Assembly: GCF_003710805.1 (NCBI RefSeq) | Contig: NZ_RHHB01000026.1 | Coordinates: 1 to 43,714, forward strand | Reading direction: 5' to 3' | From: Agromyces tardus | Lineage (GTDB): Bacteria > Actinomycetota > Actinomycetes > Actinomycetales > Microbacteriaceae | DNA length: 43,714 nt | Shown: piece after piece, positions 27,567-37,980 of the stretch | Numbering within the stretch: the first letter of the stretch is position 1 | Layout of the letters: each line of letters starts with the position of its first letter | Made by a program: the position numbers and the translations under genes | The notes under the pieces: generated by a model | Databases searched by the model: none | What the model saw: the letters and a program-made list of their open reading frames with translations, nothing else | What the model was told of the DNA's origin: nothing

Positions 27567-27922
27567 AGGTTGAGCCCTGCCTCTCGCGCTCCATCGGCGA
27601 TCGCTGCGACACGACCGGCGTACTTGTTGCCGCCGCGGTCGAAGACGACCGACTCGACGCCGGCCTGCTTGGCACGCTCGGCGACGAGCTCGCCGACCTT
27701 GCGGGCCTTGGCGGTCTTGTCACCGTCGAACGCACGGAGGTCTGCCTCCATGGTCGATGCGGATGCCACGGTGCGGCCCTTGCTGTCGTCGACGACCTGC
27801 ACGAACACGTGGCGGGCCGAGCGGGTCACGACGAGGCGCGGACGCTGTTCGGTTCCGACGACCTTCTTGCGAAGTCGGGTGTGGCGGCGCGAACGCGCTG
27901 CCGTCTTGGTCTTCACGGCCAT
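27563..27922 (-). CDS. rplR: 50S ribosomal protein L18
   Basis: This 119-aa protein binds 5S rRNA. Recognisable by the basic head [21 protein letters not shown], then [19 protein letters not shown] and the C-terminal [26 protein letters not shown]. Length is normal. It begins at an ATG 2 bp after rplF and overlaps rpsE by 4 nt. Confidence 0.98.
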   Translation of the reverse strand: MAVKTKTAARSRRHTRLRKKVVGTEQRPRLVVTRSARHVFVQVVDDSKGRTVASASTMEADLRAFDGDKTAKARKVGELVAERAKQAGVESVVFDRGGNKYAGRVAAIADGAREAGLNL

Positions 27923-27924
27923 GA

Positions 27925-28461
27925 TTACTTACCACTCTTTCCGGCCTTGCGACGCACGACCTCGCCGGCGTAGCGGATGCCCTTGCCCTTGTACGGCTCC
28001 GGCTTCTTGATCTTGCGGATGTTGGCGGCGGTCTCGCCGACGGCCTGCTTGTCGATGCCAGCGACCGTGATCTTGTTGTTGCCCTCGACGGTCAGCGTGA
28101 TGCCGGCCGGCGGCTCGACGGTCACGGGGTGCGAGAAGCCGAGCGCGAACTCGATCGCCGAGCCCTTCTGGGCGACGCGGTATCCCGTGCCGACGATCTC
28201 GAGGCCCTTGGTGTAGCCCTGCGTGACGCCGAGGATCTGGTTGGCGATGAGGGTGCGCGTGAGGCCGTGGAGCGAACGCGAGGTGCGCTCGTCGTCGGGG
28301 CGGCTGACGAGGACCTGGTTGTCCTCGACCTTGACCTCGATGGGCGAGGCCACGGTGAGCGAGAGCTCGCCCTTCGGGCCCTTGACGGTGACGGCGGGGC
28401 CGTCGACCTTCACGTCGACACCGGCGGGGATGTCGATGGGGAGTCGTCCGATTCGTGACAT
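27925..28461 (-). CDS. rplF: 50S ribosomal protein L6
   Basis: This 178-aa protein of two similar domains lies near the GTPase centre. It has [19 protein letters not shown] at the N-terminus, [28 protein letters not shown], and the C-terminal signature [28 protein letters not shown] placed the start at the ATG at 28461; the longer frame to 28494 overlaps rpsH without conserved residues. It lies 4 bp after rpsH. Confidence 0.98.
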   Translation of the reverse strand: MSRIGRLPIDIPAGVDVKVDGPAVTVKGPKGELSLTVASPIEVKVEDNQVLVSRPDDERTSRSLHGLTRTLIANQILGVTQGYTKGLEIVGTGYRVAQKGSAIEFALGFSHPVTVEPPAGITLTVEGNNKITVAGIDKQAVGETAANIRKIKKPEPYKGKGIRYAGEVVRRKAGKSGK

Positions 28462-28465
28462 GGAA

Positions 28466-28864
28466 CTACCACACGTAGGCGAGGACTTCCCCACCCACGC
28501 CCTTCTTCTCGGCCTGGCGGTCGGTGAGCAGACCGCTGGAGGTGGACAGGATCGCGACGCCGAGGCCGCCGAGCACCTTGGGGAGCTCCGTCGACTTCGC
28601 GTACACGCGGAGGCCGGGCTTCGAGACGCGCTTGATGCCCGCGATCGAACGCTCGCGGTTGGGGCCGAACTTGAGCTGCAGCGTGAGGGTCTTGCCGACG
28701 CGCGCGTCGGTCACCTCGAAGCCGGCGATGTAGCCCTCGCTCTTGAGGATCTCGGCGATGTGCGCCTTGAGCTTCGAGTGGGGCATCGACACGGAGTCGT
28801 GGTGTGCGGAGTTCGCGTTCCGCAGTCGGGTCAGCATGTCAGCGACCGGGTCGGTCATCGTCAT
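28466..28864 (-). CDS. rpsH: 30S ribosomal protein S8
   Basis: This 132-aa protein is a primary 16S rRNA binder and, in E. coli, the repressor of the spc operon. It begins [20 protein letters not shown] and ends with [26 protein letters not shown]. The ATG at 28864 fits the family N-terminus; one two codons later (28858) is also possible. AGGA lies about 9 nt upstream. The 128-bp gap before it, where rpsN is often found, instead contains two hairpins. Confidence 0.98.
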   Translation of the reverse strand: MTMTDPVADMLTRLRNANSAHHDSVSMPHSKLKAHIAEILKSEGYIAGFEVTDARVGKTLTLQLKFGPNRERSIAGIKRVSKPGLRVYAKSTELPKVLGGLGVAILSTSSGLLTDRQAEKKGVGGEVLAYVW

Positions 28865-28929
28865 GACGTGGTTCCTAACGTTCACCAGGTTTCAGGACCC
28901 GTTACACGGGGACTGACCTGTGGTGTGGG

Positions 28930-28986
28930 CCCGGGCGGGTGCCCGGGACCGGATCGGATGCCGCGCACGCGTGCGCGCGGCATCCG
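28930..28986 (-). promoter_or_regulatory. two consecutive hairpins between rplE and rpsH
   Basis: Hairpin 1 is CCCGGGC-GGGT-GCCCGGG (28930-28947), a perfect 7-bp stem. Hairpin 2 is a perfect 12-bp stem, CGGATGCCGCGC (28955-28966) with GCGCGGCATCCG (28975-28986), built from two inverted copies of the dispersed word. They stand inside a transcribed operon, 6 bp past the rplE stop. Partial termination, RNA processing, or S8-dependent control are possible roles; none is proved. Confidence 0.7.
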
Positions 28987-28992
28987 GGGGTA

Positions 28993-29580
28993 CTAGTTGG
29001 CGGCCTCGGCCGACCGGAACGGGAAGCCGAGCGCCTTGAGCAGCGCGCGACCCTCGTCGTCGTTCTTGGCAGTGGTCACCACGGTGATGTCCATGCCGCG
29101 GACGCGGTCGATCTTGTCCTGGTCGATCTCGTGGAACACGGACTGCTCCGTGAGACCGAAGGTGTAGTTGCCGTTGCCGTCGAACTGCGCGTCCGAGAGG
29201 CCGCGGAAGTCGCGGATGCGGGGAAGCGCGAGCGAGAGCAGGCGGTCGAGGAACTCCCACATGCGGTCGCCGCGCAGCGTCACGTGGGCGCCGATGGGCT
29301 GGCCCTCGCGGAGCTTGAACTGGGCGATCGACTTGCGGGCCTTGGTGACCTGCGGCTTCTGGCCGGTGATCTTCGTGAGGTCGGCGATGGCGCCGTCGAT
29401 GACCTTGCCGTCGCGAGCAGCCTCGCCGACACCCATGTTCACGACGATCTTCACGAGGCCCGGCACCTGGTGCACGTTGGTGTAGCCGTGCGCCTCGGTG
29501 AGGCTCTTCGCGATCTCGCTGCGGTACTTGGTCTTCAGTCGCGGCTGGATTTTGCCAGCCTGCGTTGCCGTGTCGGTCAT
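28993..29580 (-). CDS. rplE: 50S ribosomal protein L5
   Basis: This 195-aa 5S rRNA-binding protein of the central protuberance carries [60 protein letters not shown] and [10 protein letters not shown], all diagnostic. It ends [21 protein letters not shown]. The ATG at 29580 shares a base with the rplX stop (TAATG). rpsN, which follows rplE in many actinobacteria, is absent. Confidence 0.98.
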   Translation of the reverse strand: MTDTATQAGKIQPRLKTKYRSEIAKSLTEAHGYTNVHQVPGLVKIVVNMGVGEAARDGKVIDGAIADLTKITGQKPQVTKARKSIAQFKLREGQPIGAHVTLRGDRMWEFLDRLLSLALPRIRDFRGLSDAQFDGNGNYTFGLTEQSVFHEIDQDKIDRVRGMDITVVTTAKNDDEGRALLKALGFPFRSAEAAN

Positions 29581-29939
29581 TACAGGTCCTTACCTGACTT
29601 CTTCGCGTAGCGGACGCGGACGGTCTTCGTGACCCCGTCCTTCGTCACGGTCTCGTTGCGGAAGCCGACGCGGGTCGGCTTCTTGGTCTCGGGGTCGACG
29701 AGCGCCACGTTCGACACGTGGATCGGCGCCTCGTGCGTCTCGATGCCACCGGTCTTCGTGCCGCGCTGGGTCTGGCCGACCCGGACGTGCTTGGTGACGT
29801 AGTTGACGCCCTCGACGACGACGCGGTTCTGCGCCACGAGCACCTCGAGGACCTTGCCCTGCTTGCCGCGGTCTCCGCCGCGGGCCTGGCTGCGCCCCGA
29901 GATGACCTGCACGAGGTCACCCTTCTTGATGTTCGCCAT
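29580..29939 (-). CDS. rplX: 50S ribosomal protein L24
   Basis: This 119-aa assembly initiator has a KOW motif visible at the N-terminus ([30 protein letters not shown]), then [20 protein letters not shown] and [19 protein letters not shown]. The rest, [11 protein letters not shown] and a basic end, is typical of actinobacterial L24. It starts at an ATG 3 bp after rplN. Confidence 0.98.
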   Translation of the reverse strand: MANIKKGDLVQVISGRSQARGGDRGKQGKVLEVLVAQNRVVVEGVNYVTKHVRVGQTQRGTKTGGIETHEAPIHVSNVALVDPETKKPTRVGFRNETVTKDGVTKTVRVRYAKKSGKDL

Positions 29940-29942
29940 GAT

Positions 29943-30311
29943 TCAGATGACCTCCGGTGCCAGCGAGATGATCTTCATGAACTTCTTGTCGCGAAGCTCG
30001 CGACCGACCGGTCCGAAGATGCGGGTGCCGCGGGGGTCACCGTCGTTCTTGAGGATGACCGCGGCGTTCTCGTCGAACTTGATGTACGAGCCGTCGGGAC
30101 GACGGGTCTCCTTGACGGTGCGGACGATGACCGCCTTGACGACGTCGCCCTTCTTGACGTTGCCGCCGGGGATGGCGTCCTTGACGGTCGCCACGATGGT
30201 GTCACCGAGGCCGGCGTACCGGCGCTTCGAGCCACCGAGGACGCGGATCGTGAGCAGCTCCTTGGCGCCGGTGTTGTCGGCGACCTTGAGTCGTGATTCC
30301 TGCTGAAGCAC
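29943..30311 (-). CDS. rplN: 50S ribosomal protein L14
   Basis: This is a 122-aa protein: [54 protein letters not shown] and [20 protein letters not shown] leave no doubt. The start is a GTG at 30311. The 32-bp gap from rpsQ is one of the larger gaps in this part of the cluster and marks the usual S10/spc boundary, but no terminator is visible, so read-through is likely. Confidence 0.98.
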   Translation of the reverse strand: MLQQESRLKVADNTGAKELLTIRVLGGSKRRYAGLGDTIVATVKDAIPGGNVKKGDVVKAVIVRTVKETRRPDGSYIKFDENAAVILKNDGDPRGTRIFGPVGRELRDKKFMKIISLAPEVI

Positions 30312-30343
30312 TTCTAACTCCTTCTTTCAAGCAAGCGCGAGGC

Positions 30344-30646
30344 TTACTTGGCCTTCTCGACGATCTCGACGAGGCGCCAGCGCTTGGTGGCGCTGAGCGG
30401 GCGGGTCTCGCTGATCACGACGAGGTCGCCGATGCCGGCGGTGTTCTGCTCGTCGTGGGCCTTGATCTTCGAGGTGCGGCGGATGACCTTGCCGTAGAGG
30501 GGGTGCTTCACGCGGTCCTCGACCTCGACGACGATGGTCTTCTCCATCTTGTCGCTGACGACGTAGCCACGACGCACCTTGCGGTACCCGCGGACGAGCT
30601 CGGCCGACTCGGCGACCTCGGCCGCAGCCTTCTTGGTCTCAGCCAT
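30344..30646 (-). CDS. rpsQ: 30S ribosomal protein S17
   Basis: This is a 100-aa protein. The core [32 protein letters not shown] and [22 protein letters not shown] is standard S17. A 20-residue acidic/Ala-rich head ([16 protein letters not shown]) precedes it, as in other actinobacteria. It starts at an ATG 2 bp after rpmC and is the last gene of the classical S10 block. Confidence 0.98.
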   Translation of the reverse strand: MAETKKAAAEVAESAELVRGYRKVRRGYVVSDKMEKTIVVEVEDRVKHPLYGKVIRRTSKIKAHDEQNTAGIGDLVVISETRPLSATKRWRLVEIVEKAK

Positions 30647-30648
30647 GT

Positions 30649-30975
30649 TCAGGCCTCCTTCGTCTCTGCCTCGGCAGCAGCATCCGTGGATGCCGCGGCC
30701 TTGGCCTTCTTGGTCTTCTTCTCGGCCTTGGCCGGAGCCTCGACCGGCGCGGGCGTGGCCCGGATGCCGAGCTCGCGCTCACGGATGACCGTGTAGATGC
30801 GGGCGATGTCGCGCTTGACGGCGCGGACGCGTCCGTGGCTCTCGAGCTGGCCGGTGGCGGCCTGGAAGCGCAGGTTGAACAGCTCCTCCTTGGCCTTCTT
30901 CAGCTCCTCGACGAGTCGCTCGTCTTCAAAGGTGTCGAGCTCGTTGGGAGCGAGCTCCTTCGTTCCGACGGCCAT
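30649..30975 (-). CDS. rpmC: 50S ribosomal protein L29 with Ala/Lys-rich C-terminal tail
   Basis: This is a 108-aa protein. The L29 coiled core ([59 protein letters not shown]) is complete by about residue 74. The extra 35 residues ([20 protein letters not shown]) are a low-complexity tail. The tail gene segment holds a back-to-back pair of the dispersed word (30681-30695). The ATG shares a base with the rplP stop. Confidence 0.96.
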   Translation of the reverse strand: MAVGTKELAPNELDTFEDERLVEELKKAKEELFNLRFQAATGQLESHGRVRAVKRDIARIYTVIRERELGIRATPAPVEAPAKAEKKTKKAKAAASTDAAAEAETKEA

Positions 30976-31394
30976 TATGCGTCGCCCTCCTCGCGCTTGA
31001 TGATGCGTGCCTTGAGGGGCAGCTTGTGGATGGCACGGGTCATGGCCTCACGAGCGAGTTCCTCGGAGACGCCGGAGACCTCGAAGAGGACTCGACCCGG
31101 CTTGACGTTCGCGACCCACCACTCGGGCGAACCCTTGCCGGAACCCATGCGGGTCTCGGCGGGCTTCTTCGTGAGCGGACGGTCGGGGTAGATGTTGATC
31201 CACACCTTGCCGCCACGCTTGATGTGACGCGTCATCGCGATACGAGCGGACTCGATCTGACGGTTCGTCACGTACGCGGGGGTCAGGGCCTGGATGCCGA
31301 ACTCACCGAAGGTGACCTTCGTGCCACCGGTGGCCTGGCCCGAACGGCCGGGGTGGTGCTGCTTGCGGTACTTGACTCGACGGGGAATCAACAT
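30975..31394 (-). CDS. rplP: 50S ribosomal protein L16
   Basis: This 139-aa protein helps organise the A-site tRNA and peptidyl transferase region. It has [78 protein letters not shown] and [15 protein letters not shown]. Length matches the family. It is 2 bp after rpsC. Confidence 0.98.
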   Translation of the reverse strand: MLIPRRVKYRKQHHPGRSGQATGGTKVTFGEFGIQALTPAYVTNRQIESARIAMTRHIKRGGKVWINIYPDRPLTKKPAETRMGSGKGSPEWWVANVKPGRVLFEVSGVSEELAREAMTRAIHKLPLKARIIKREEGDA

Positions 31395-31396
31395 GG

Positions 31397-32149
31397 TTAT
31401 GCCTCAACTCCTGCTGCCACGGGCTCCTGCGCCTTGGGCGCACGGCGGGGGCGGTCACTGCGGTCGCCGCGCGAGGGCTTCTGGGTGGCCTGCTCGCGGG
31501 CGAGTTCCTTGTTGGTGATGTCGCCCTTGTAGATCCAGACCTTCACGCCGATGCGGCCGAAGGTGGTCTTCGCCTCGTAGAAGCCGTAGTCGATGTTCGC
31601 GCGGAGGGTGTGCAGGGGCACACGGCCTTCACGGTAGAACTCCGAGCGGCTCATCTCGGCGCCGCCGAGGCGGCCGGAGACCTGGATGCGGACGCCCTTG
31701 GCGCCGGCGCGCTGGGCGCCCTGCAGGCCCTTGCGCATCGCGCGGCGGAACGCCACGCGAGCGGAGAGCTGCTCGGCGATGCCCTGGGCGACGAGCTGGG
31801 CGTCGGCCTCGGGGTTCTTGACCTCGAGGATGTTGAGCTGGATCTGCTTGCCGGACAGCTTCTCGAGGTCGGCGCGGATGCGCTCGGCCTCGGCGCCGCG
31901 GCGGCCGATCACGATGCCGGGACGCGCCGTGTGGATGTCCACGCGGACGCGGTCGCGGGTGCGCTCGATCTCGATGCGCGAGACTCCCGCGCGGTCGAGC
32001 GACGTCTGCAGCAGGCGACGGATCTTGACGTCCTCTGCGAGGTAGTCGGCGTAGCGCTGGCCGGGCTTCGTCGAGTCGGAGAACCACCGCGACACATGGT
32101 CGGTGGTGATGCCGAGACGGAAGCCGTACGGGTTGACCTTCTGACCCAT
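31397..32149 (-). CDS. rpsC: 30S ribosomal protein S3
   Basis: This 250-aa protein of the mRNA entry site has an N-terminal domain [21 protein letters not shown], a KH domain around [17 protein letters not shown] (GxxG loop), and the C-terminal domain [45 protein letters not shown] basic disordered tail ([20 protein letters not shown]) closes it. The ATG shares a base with the rplV stop. Confidence 0.98.
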   Translation of the reverse strand: MGQKVNPYGFRLGITTDHVSRWFSDSTKPGQRYADYLAEDVKIRRLLQTSLDRAGVSRIEIERTRDRVRVDIHTARPGIVIGRRGAEAERIRADLEKLSGKQIQLNILEVKNPEADAQLVAQGIAEQLSARVAFRRAMRKGLQGAQRAGAKGVRIQVSGRLGGAEMSRSEFYREGRVPLHTLRANIDYGFYEAKTTFGRIGVKVWIYKGDITNKELAREQATQKPSRGDRSDRPRRAPKAQEPVAAGVEA

Positions 32150-32514
32150 TACTTCGTACCCTCCTCGGGCGTGGCGAGCACGACGGTGATGTGGCTCGTT
32201 CGCTTGTTGATGCGGAAGGCACGGCCCTGCGCACGCGGCTGGAATCGCTTGAGGGTGGTGCCCTCATCGACGAATGCACGCGAGACGTAGAGGTCCTGCT
32301 CGTCCAGGTAGGTGTTCGTTGCGTCGGCCTTGACGCGAGCGTTCGCGATGGCCGAGGCGACGAGCTTGTACACCGGCTCGCTCGCACCCTGCGGCGCGAA
32401 CTTCAGGATGGCCAGGGCCTCCTGAGCCTGCTTGCCGCGGATCAGGTTGACGACGCGGCGAGCCTTCATGGGGGTGACGCGGATGTGTCGCACGCGGGCG
32501 ATCGACTCCACCAT
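32149..32514 (-). CDS. rplV: 50S ribosomal protein L22
   Basis: This 121-aa protein's beta-hairpin lines the exit tunnel. It has [37 protein letters not shown], and the hairpin [33 protein letters not shown]. The hairpin is intact, with no insertion of the sort linked to macrolide resistance. It starts at an ATG 27 bp after rpsS. Confidence 0.98.
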   Translation of the reverse strand: MVESIARVRHIRVTPMKARRVVNLIRGKQAQEALAILKFAPQGASEPVYKLVASAIANARVKADATNTYLDEQDLYVSRAFVDEGTTLKRFQPRAQGRAFRINKRTSHITVVLATPEEGTK

Positions 32515-32541
32515 TTCTTCTCCTCCTTCACACCACCGCGA

Positions 32542-32823
32542 CTAGCGGCGGCGGCCCTTCTTGTCGTCCTTCACGTGACCACGGAAGGTGCGGGTGGGCG
32601 CGAACTCGCCGAGCTTGTGGCCCACCATGGTCTCGGTGACGAACACCGGGATGTGCTTGCGGCCGTCGTGCACGGCGATCGTGTGACCCAGCATGGCCGG
32701 GATGATCATCGAGCGGCGCGACCAGGTCTTGATGACGTTCTTCGTGCCGGCTTCGTTCTGGACGACGACCTTGCGAAGCAGGTGCTCGTCGACGAAGGGG
32801 CCCTTCTTGAGACTGCGAGGCAT
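32542..32823 (-). CDS. rpsS: 30S ribosomal protein S19
   Basis: This is a 93-aa protein: [71 protein letters not shown], ending DDKKGRRR. It partners S13 in the 30S head. Complete, with the expected length, 12 bp after rplB. Confidence 0.98.
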   Translation of the reverse strand: MPRSLKKGPFVDEHLLRKVVVQNEAGTKNVIKTWSRRSMIIPAMLGHTIAVHDGRKHIPVFVTETMVGHKLGEFAPTRTFRGHVKDDKKGRRR

Positions 32824-32835
32824 CTTCTCTTACTC

Positions 32836-33675
<840 letters not shown>

Positions 33676-33691
33676 GTTCTTCCTCTGCTCC

Positions 33692-33994
33692 CTAGCCGAC
33701 AGCCGTGAAGATGTCGATCGAGCCGGACTTGAGGGTGACGATCGCGCGCTTGGTGTCCTTGCGCTTGCCGATGCCGAACCGGGTGCGGCGGGTCTTGCCC
33801 TGGCGGTTCAGGGTGTTGATCGACGCCACCTGGACGTTGAAGATCTTCTCGATCGCGAGCTTGATCTCGGTCTTGTTCGCGCGGGGGTCCACGGTGAACG
33901 TGTACTTGCCCTCGTCGATCAGGCCGTAGCTCTTCTCCGAGACGACCGGCGCGATGATGATGTCGCGCGGGTCCTTGTTGTGGGCGGCGCTCAT
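33692..33994 (-). CDS. rplW: 50S ribosomal protein L23
   Basis: This 100-aa protein at the tunnel exit is the docking site for trigger factor and SRP. It has [66 protein letters not shown]. The ATG at 33994 overlaps the rplD stop by 4 nt. Confidence 0.98.
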   Translation of the reverse strand: MSAAHNKDPRDIIIAPVVSEKSYGLIDEGKYTFTVDPRANKTEIKLAIEKIFNVQVASINTLNRQGKTRRTRFGIGKRKDTKRAIVTLKSGSIDIFTAVG

Positions 33995-34650
33995 GCCGAG
34001 ACCTCTTCCTTCTTGGCCGACTTCGCGGCGATGAACGCCTCGAGCGCGGCCGTGCTGAAGACGATGTCGTCGGAGACGAGCACGTCGTAGGCGTTCAGCT
34101 GGTCGACCTGCAGCACGTGCACGGTCGGGATGTTGCGCACGACGCGCTCCGACAGCTCCTCGTCGCGGGTGAGCACGACCAGGAAGTGCTTCGCCGGGGC
34201 GATGCCGCCGAGCAGGGCCACGGCGTCCTTCGTCTTCGGCGCGTCGCCGGCCGCCAGCGCCTCGACGGCGTGGATGCGGCCGCCGCGGGCGCGGTCGGAC
34301 AGGGCGCCGAGGAGTGCCGCGGCGATCATCTTCTTGGGGGTGCGCTGCGCGTAGTCGCGCGGCTGCGGCCCGTGGACGATGCCACCACCGGTCATCTGGG
34401 GGGCGCGGATCGAACCCTGGCGGGCGCGACCGGTGCCCTTCTGCTTGAACGGCTTGCGACCGGCGCCGGAGACCTCACCGCGGGTCTTGGTCTTGTGCGT
34501 GCCCTGGCGCGCCGCGGCGAGCTGGGCCACGACGACCTGGTGGATGAGCGGCACGTTGGTCTGCACGTCGAAGAGCTCGGCGGGCAGCTCGACCGAACCG
34601 GACTTCTTGCCGGTCGCGTCGAGAACGTCGATGGTGTTGGCGGTAGCCAT
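33991..34650 (-). CDS. rplD: 50S ribosomal protein L4
   Basis: This 219-aa protein reaches into the exit tunnel with its central loop, here [37 protein letters not shown], which is intact. The globular part [31 protein letters not shown] and the C-terminal [21 protein letters not shown] fit. In E. coli L4 represses the S10 operon; whether it does so here cannot be read from the sequence. It is 3 bp after rplC. Confidence 0.98.
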   Translation of the reverse strand: MATANTIDVLDATGKKSGSVELPAELFDVQTNVPLIHQVVVAQLAAARQGTHKTKTRGEVSGAGRKPFKQKGTGRARQGSIRAPQMTGGGIVHGPQPRDYAQRTPKKMIAAALLGALSDRARGGRIHAVEALAAGDAPKTKDAVALLGGIAPAKHFLVVLTRDEELSERVVRNIPTVHVLQVDQLNAYDVLVSDDIVFSTAALEAFIAAKSAKKEEVSA

Positions 34651-34653
34651 GGA

Positions 34654-35310
34654 CTACGCCCCCTTCACTGCGTTGCGGACGAAAACGAGGCGGCCGCGTG
34701 CACCGGGCACGGCGCCCTTGACGAGCAGCAGGCCCTTCTCGGCGTCGACGGCGTGGACGCGCAGGTTGAGCACGGTGACGCGCTCGCCGCCCATGCGGCC
34801 GGCCATGCGCATGCCCTTGAAGACGCGGCTCGGGGTCGACGACGCGCCGATCGAGCCGGGCTTGCGGTGGTTGCGGTGCGAACCGTGCGAAGCGGAGACG
34901 CCCTTGAAGTTGTGGCGCTTCATGACACCGGCGAAGCCCTTGCCCTTCGAGGTGCCGACGACGTCGACCAGCTGGCCGGCCTCGAAGGCGCCCTCGACGG
35001 TGAGCTCCTGGCCGCGCTCGTACGAGGCGGCGTCCGCGGTGCGGACCTCGGTGACGTGGCGGCGGGGCGTGACGCCGGCCTCGCGGAAGTGACCGGCGAG
35101 GGGCTGCGTGACCTTGCGCGGGTCGATCGCGCCCGCGGCGATCTGCACGGCGGAGTAGCCGTCCTTCTCGGGGGTGCGGACCTGGGTGACCACGTTCGGC
35201 GCGATCTCGATGACGGTGACGGGAACCAGCTTGTTGTTCTCGTCCCACACCTGGGTCATGCCGAGCTTGGTGCCGAGCAGGCCCTTCACGTTCTTGGTAG
35301 CGGAAGACAT
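34654..35310 (-). CDS. rplC: 50S ribosomal protein L3
   Basis: This 218-aa early assembly protein begins near [28 protein letters not shown], then [19 protein letters not shown], the loop [43 protein letters not shown] that approaches the peptidyl transferase centre, and a basic end. I placed the start at the ATG at 35310; the frame upstream overlaps rpsJ. Gap to rpsJ 8 bp. Confidence 0.98.
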   Translation of the reverse strand: MSSATKNVKGLLGTKLGMTQVWDENNKLVPVTVIEIAPNVVTQVRTPEKDGYSAVQIAAGAIDPRKVTQPLAGHFREAGVTPRRHVTEVRTADAASYERGQELTVEGAFEAGQLVDVVGTSKGKGFAGVMKRHNFKGVSASHGSHRNHRKPGSIGASSTPSRVFKGMRMAGRMGGERVTVLNLRVHAVDAEKGLLLVKGAVPGARGRLVFVRNAVKGA

Positions 35311-35318
35311 CTGGTACC

Positions 35319-35627
35319 TCAGAGCTTGATCTCGATGTTGACGTCGGCCGGAAGGTCGAGACGCATGAGCGAGTCGACGGCCTTGGGCGTCGGGTCCACG
35401 ATGTCGATGAGACGCTTGTGGGTGCGCATCTCGAAGTGCTCGCGGCTGTCCTTGTACTTGTGGGGCGAACGGATGACGCACACCACGTTCTTCTCGGTCG
35501 GAAGCGGCACGGGGCCGACGACCGTGGCGCCCGCGCGGGTCACCGTGTCGACGATCTTGCGCGCCGAGGTGTCGATGACCTCGTGGTCATACGACTTCAG
35601 TCGAATGCGGATCTTCTGTCCCGCCAT
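35319..35627 (-). CDS. rpsJ: 30S ribosomal protein S10
   Basis: This 102-aa protein (NusE) also acts in transcription antitermination with NusB. It has [59 protein letters not shown], and ends ADVNIEIKL. It starts at the ATG at 35627, with the purine stretch GAGAGAGAG upstream as ribosome site. First gene of the S10 cluster; its leader lies in the 591-bp gap that follows. Confidence 0.98.
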   Translation of the reverse strand: MAGQKIRIRLKSYDHEVIDTSARKIVDTVTRAGATVVGPVPLPTEKNVVCVIRSPHKYKDSREHFEMRTHKRLIDIVDPTPKAVDSLMRLDLPADVNIEIKL

Positions 35628-35729
35628 CTCGGACTCTCTCTCTGTCAAGGCGCCATACCCCTTCCGAGGGCATCGGGCGCCGCGTAGCTACTCCGTGTGA
35701 AGCACCACTGTTCTTCTGTCAAAGGCCGT

Positions 35730-35783
35730 GATCGAGCCTGTCGAAACCACCCCGCTTGCGCGGTGACCTCGGCACGCTCGACC
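35730..35783. repeat. CGAGCCTGTCGA-type inverted repeat upstream of rpsJ
   Basis: The left arm GATCGAGCCTGTCGAAACC (35730-35748) and the right arm GACCTCGGCACGCTCGACC (35765-35783) are imperfect inverted copies, with a small stem (CCGC/GCGG) at the centre. The left arm closely resembles the one in the rplO-secY gap (25908-25926), so these are two copies of one repeat family. Confidence 0.7.
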
Positions 35784-35954
35784 CGTGAGCCCCAACCGGC
35801 CCCCGCACTCGGGTGTGTCACCCTCGCGAAACGGGCATGGGAAACCCATGCTCGAGTTGGTTGTCGGTTGTCGTGTTCTGCTGCCCGCGGCCTAGCCTGA
35901 CCCGTGCGGCTCCGTGGGAGCTGTTCCGGTGGCTATGCACTGCCTGGCAGTGAT

Positions 35955-35988
35955 TCGAACGGCACGCAGCAGAGCACGCCGTTCGAAA
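35955..35988. promoter_or_regulatory. perfect 10-bp inverted repeat, possible operator
   Basis: TTCGAACGGC (35955-35964) and GCCGTTCGAA (35979-35988) are separated by 14 nt. The centre-to-centre spacing of the arms is 24 bp, slightly more than two helix turns. It is AT-richer than its surroundings. It lies 230 bp upstream of the OsmC gene. It could be a dimeric regulator site or a hairpin. Confidence 0.45.
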
Positions 35989-36218
35989 TGTTGAACTCAT
36001 CGAGTTTGCCACAGTCGGGCCCCCCGTGCAACCCGGGCGTGTCGCGCCAGCGCGCCTCACAGGCAGATCGCAGCCAGCGGCTCGCCCGCGGCCATCGGCG
36101 GGCGGTCCGGGCGGCCGGCGTGCGCCCCTGCACGCGCTGCCCTCCGGGCGCTCCCGGCAGTCCGCGCGGGGCCGCCCGCCGTGGTGGAATCGAGGGACCG
36201 ACGACGACAGGAGACCGC

Positions 36219-36668
36219 ATGACCGAGCACGCCCACCAGGTGAGCGACCGCATCGCACCCGGCAGCGTCTCGGTGACGCGCACAGGCACACGCACGTACG
36301 AGGGACTGAACGAGCGCGGCTCGACGGTGCTCATCGGTCCCGTCGAGGCCGAGGGGCACTTCACGCCGGGCGAGCTCCTCAAGCTCGCGCTCGTGGCCTG
36401 CGCCGGCATGAGCGCCGACCGCGTCGCCGCACGCCGGCTGGGCGACGACTTCCCCATGACGATCTGGGCGCACGGCAGCTCCCGCGACGGCAACCGGTAC
36501 CGGCACATCGACGAGGAGCTGCTCGTCGACCTCTCCGCCCTCGAGCCCGACGAGCGCGCGAAGCTGCTCGAGATCATGGTGAAGGCGATCGAGCGGGGCT
36601 GCACGGTCGCGCGGAGCGTCGAGGGGTCGATCGAGCTCACGACCACGATCGACGGCACCGAGGTCTGA
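36219..36668 (+). CDS. OsmC/Ohr-family protein
   Basis: This 149-aa protein shows the two redox cysteines typical of OsmC-type peroxidases: C61 in LALVACAGMSADRVA and C128 in AIERGCTVARSVEG. Both lie at the expected helix starts. The family reduces organic hydroperoxides, but many members are uncharacterised and I do not assign it to OsmC or Ohr proper. The ATG at 36219 follows AGGAG at a good distance. The frame stays open upstream to 35904, but the extra residues are not protein-like. It converges on the acyltransferase. Confidence 0.85.
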   Translation: MTEHAHQVSDRIAPGSVSVTRTGTRTYEGLNERGSTVLIGPVEAEGHFTPGELLKLALVACAGMSADRVAARRLGDDFPMTIWAHGSSRDGNRYRHIDEELLVDLSALEPDERAKLLEIMVKAIERGCTVARSVEGSIELTTTIDGTEV

Positions 36669-36713
36669 CGCGGGGCGAGCGGATGCCGCAGGCCGGTGCA
36701 TGCCACCAGGCGA

Positions 36714-36748
36714 GCGGATGCCGCGGGCGCCCGCAGCGCGGCATCCGC
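36714..36748. terminator. terminator between the convergent OsmC and acyltransferase genes
   Basis: A perfect 12-bp stem, GCGGATGCCGCG (36714-36725) with CGCGGCATCCGC (36737-36748) and an 11-nt loop, sits between the two stops (36668 and 36769). It is made of two inverted copies of the dispersed word; a third copy is at 36680. Placement suits a bidirectional terminator. Confidence 0.75.
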
Positions 36749-36768
36749 CCGCCGATCGCAGCCGGCCG

Positions 36769-37980
36769 TCACTCGACCGCGGGCACCGAGCGCTCGCAGG
36801 CCTCCGCCGCGGCGACGCCGGGGCCCACGACGCCCGCCGCGACCACGAGCGCCACGGCGGACGCCACCCCGCCGAGCACGACGGCGGCCCGGGGCGGCCG
36901 CCCACGGAAGCCGTACCGCACCGGGTCCTCGATCCAGCGCTTCGACGCGGCTGCGACGGCGAACGAGGCGGCCACGAGCAGCGCCATGAGCCACGGCGGG
37001 CTGGGGACGCCGGTGACGAACGGCACGAACATGAAGATCGGCCAGTGCCAGAGGTACAGCGAGTACGAGATGTCGCCCGTCCACTGCACGGGCCGGAGCG
37101 CACTGAGCCGCGCGGGCGACCACGCGCCGGCCGGCATCCCCGCCCAGATGAACGCGAGCGCACCGACGACGGGCAGCAGTGACACGACACCCGGGAAGGC
37201 CTCGGGGCTGCGGAAGGTCAGGATGGGCACGACGATGAGGGCAAGCCCGGCCCAGCCCACGGCCGACCGCAGGCGGTCGAGTCCGGCTGGCACCGTGCCG
37301 GCGACCACGGCGAGCAGTGCGCCCGCGCCGAACTCCCACGTGCGGGCGAAGGTCGAGAAGTAGGCCAGGTTGTAGTCCTGCGCGGTCAGCACGATGCAGT
37401 GCACGAGGGATGCCGCGCTGACGACGCCGAGCACGACGAGCGCCGTGCGGGCGCTCGACCTCCCGCTTCGACGCGCGACCCACAGCGCGGCGATGAGGAG
37501 CAGCGGCCAGACGAGGTAGAACTGCTCCTCGACCGAGAGCGACCAGTAGTGCTGCACCGGGGTGGAGACGAGTTCGTCGCGGCGCGGGTTCTGCGAGTCC
37601 GCGGCGAGCTGCCAGTTCTCGACGTAGAGCGCGCTCGCGACGACCTGCCGGAAGTAGGAGGCCCATTGCGCCTGCGGCACGACGAGGAAGGTCATGACCG
37701 ACACGAACCCCAGCACGACGACCGCTGCGGGCAGGATGCGGCGGGCCCGGCGCAGATAGAAGTCCCGCAGTGAGATGCGCCCTGTTCGTCCGGCCTCACG
37801 GAGCAGCAGTCCAGTGATGAGGAAGCCCGACACGACGAAGAACACGTCGACGCCCATGTACCCGGCAGGGGCGACGGCCGGCCAGCCGTGATGCAGCACG
37901 ACCGCGCCGACGGCCAGCGCGCGGAGCAGTTGGATCTCCGGACGCACGGCCGTCCCGGGGGACGACGACGGGGGAACCAT
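36769..37980 (-). CDS. membrane acyltransferase, family 3 (OatA/OafA-like)
   Basis: This is a 403-aa protein with about ten hydrophobic segments. The acyltransferase-3 signatures are present: RPEIQLLRALAVGAVVLHH, YMGVDVFFVVSGFLITGLLL, FYLRRARRILPA, and QHYWSLSVEEQFYLVWPLLL, plus SYSLYLWHWPIFMF. Such proteins O-acylate cell-surface glycans or peptidoglycan. Members often carry an extra C-terminal SGNH domain; here the protein stops after a final helix, so it has the membrane part only. I chose the ATG at 37980; a TTG at 37989 is also possible. It interrupts the usual tuf-rpsJ neighbourhood. Confidence 0.88.
   Translation of the reverse strand: MVPPSSSPGTAVRPEIQLLRALAVGAVVLHHGWPAVAPAGYMGVDVFFVVSGFLITGLLLREAGRTGRISLRDFYLRRARRILPAAVVVLGFVSVMTFLVVPQAQWASYFRQVVASALYVENWQLAADSQNPRRDELVSTPVQHYWSLSVEEQFYLVWPLLLIAALWVARRSGRSSARTALVVLGVVSAASLVHCIVLTAQDYNLAYFSTFARTWEFGAGALLAVVAGTVPAGLDRLRSAVGWAGLALIVVPILTFRSPEAFPGVVSLLPVVGALAFIWAGMPAGAWSPARLSALRPVQWTGDISYSLYLWHWPIFMFVPFVTGVPSPPWLMALLVAASFAVAAASKRWIEDPVRYGFRGRPPRAAVVLGGVASAVALVVAAGVVGPGVAAAEACERSVPAVE

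Larger units (their letters stand above)
35628..36218. promoter_or_regulatory. gene-free region upstream of rpsJ and the OsmC gene
   Basis: This 591-bp spacer lies between the rpsJ start (minus) and the OsmC start (plus). Toward rpsJ, a TTGACA hexamer (35717-35722) and TAGCTA (35685-35690) are seen, but 26 bp apart, too far for a standard pair. Palindromes present: CGAGCCTGTCGA-type repeat (35730-35783), GCATGGG-AAA-CCCATGC (35835-35851), and TTCGAACGGC-14 nt-GCCGTTCGAA (35955-35988). A TTGTCG/TAGCCT pair (35868-35898) points toward the OsmC gene. No gene is convincing. Confidence 0.5.

Noticed and set aside
35930..35995. tRNA-like segment with TTCGAA boxes
   Set aside because: No cloverleaf can be drawn: the acceptor stem, anticodon loop and CCA-side pairing are missing. 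The TTCGAA blocks belong to an inverted repeat.
35904..36218. N-terminal extension of the OsmC gene from a GTG at 35904, with TAGCCT 5 nt upstream
   Set aside because: The added 105 residues are not protein-like (many Arg, Pro, Gly and Ser), and the ATG at 36219 has a good Shine-Dalgarno and fits the family start.
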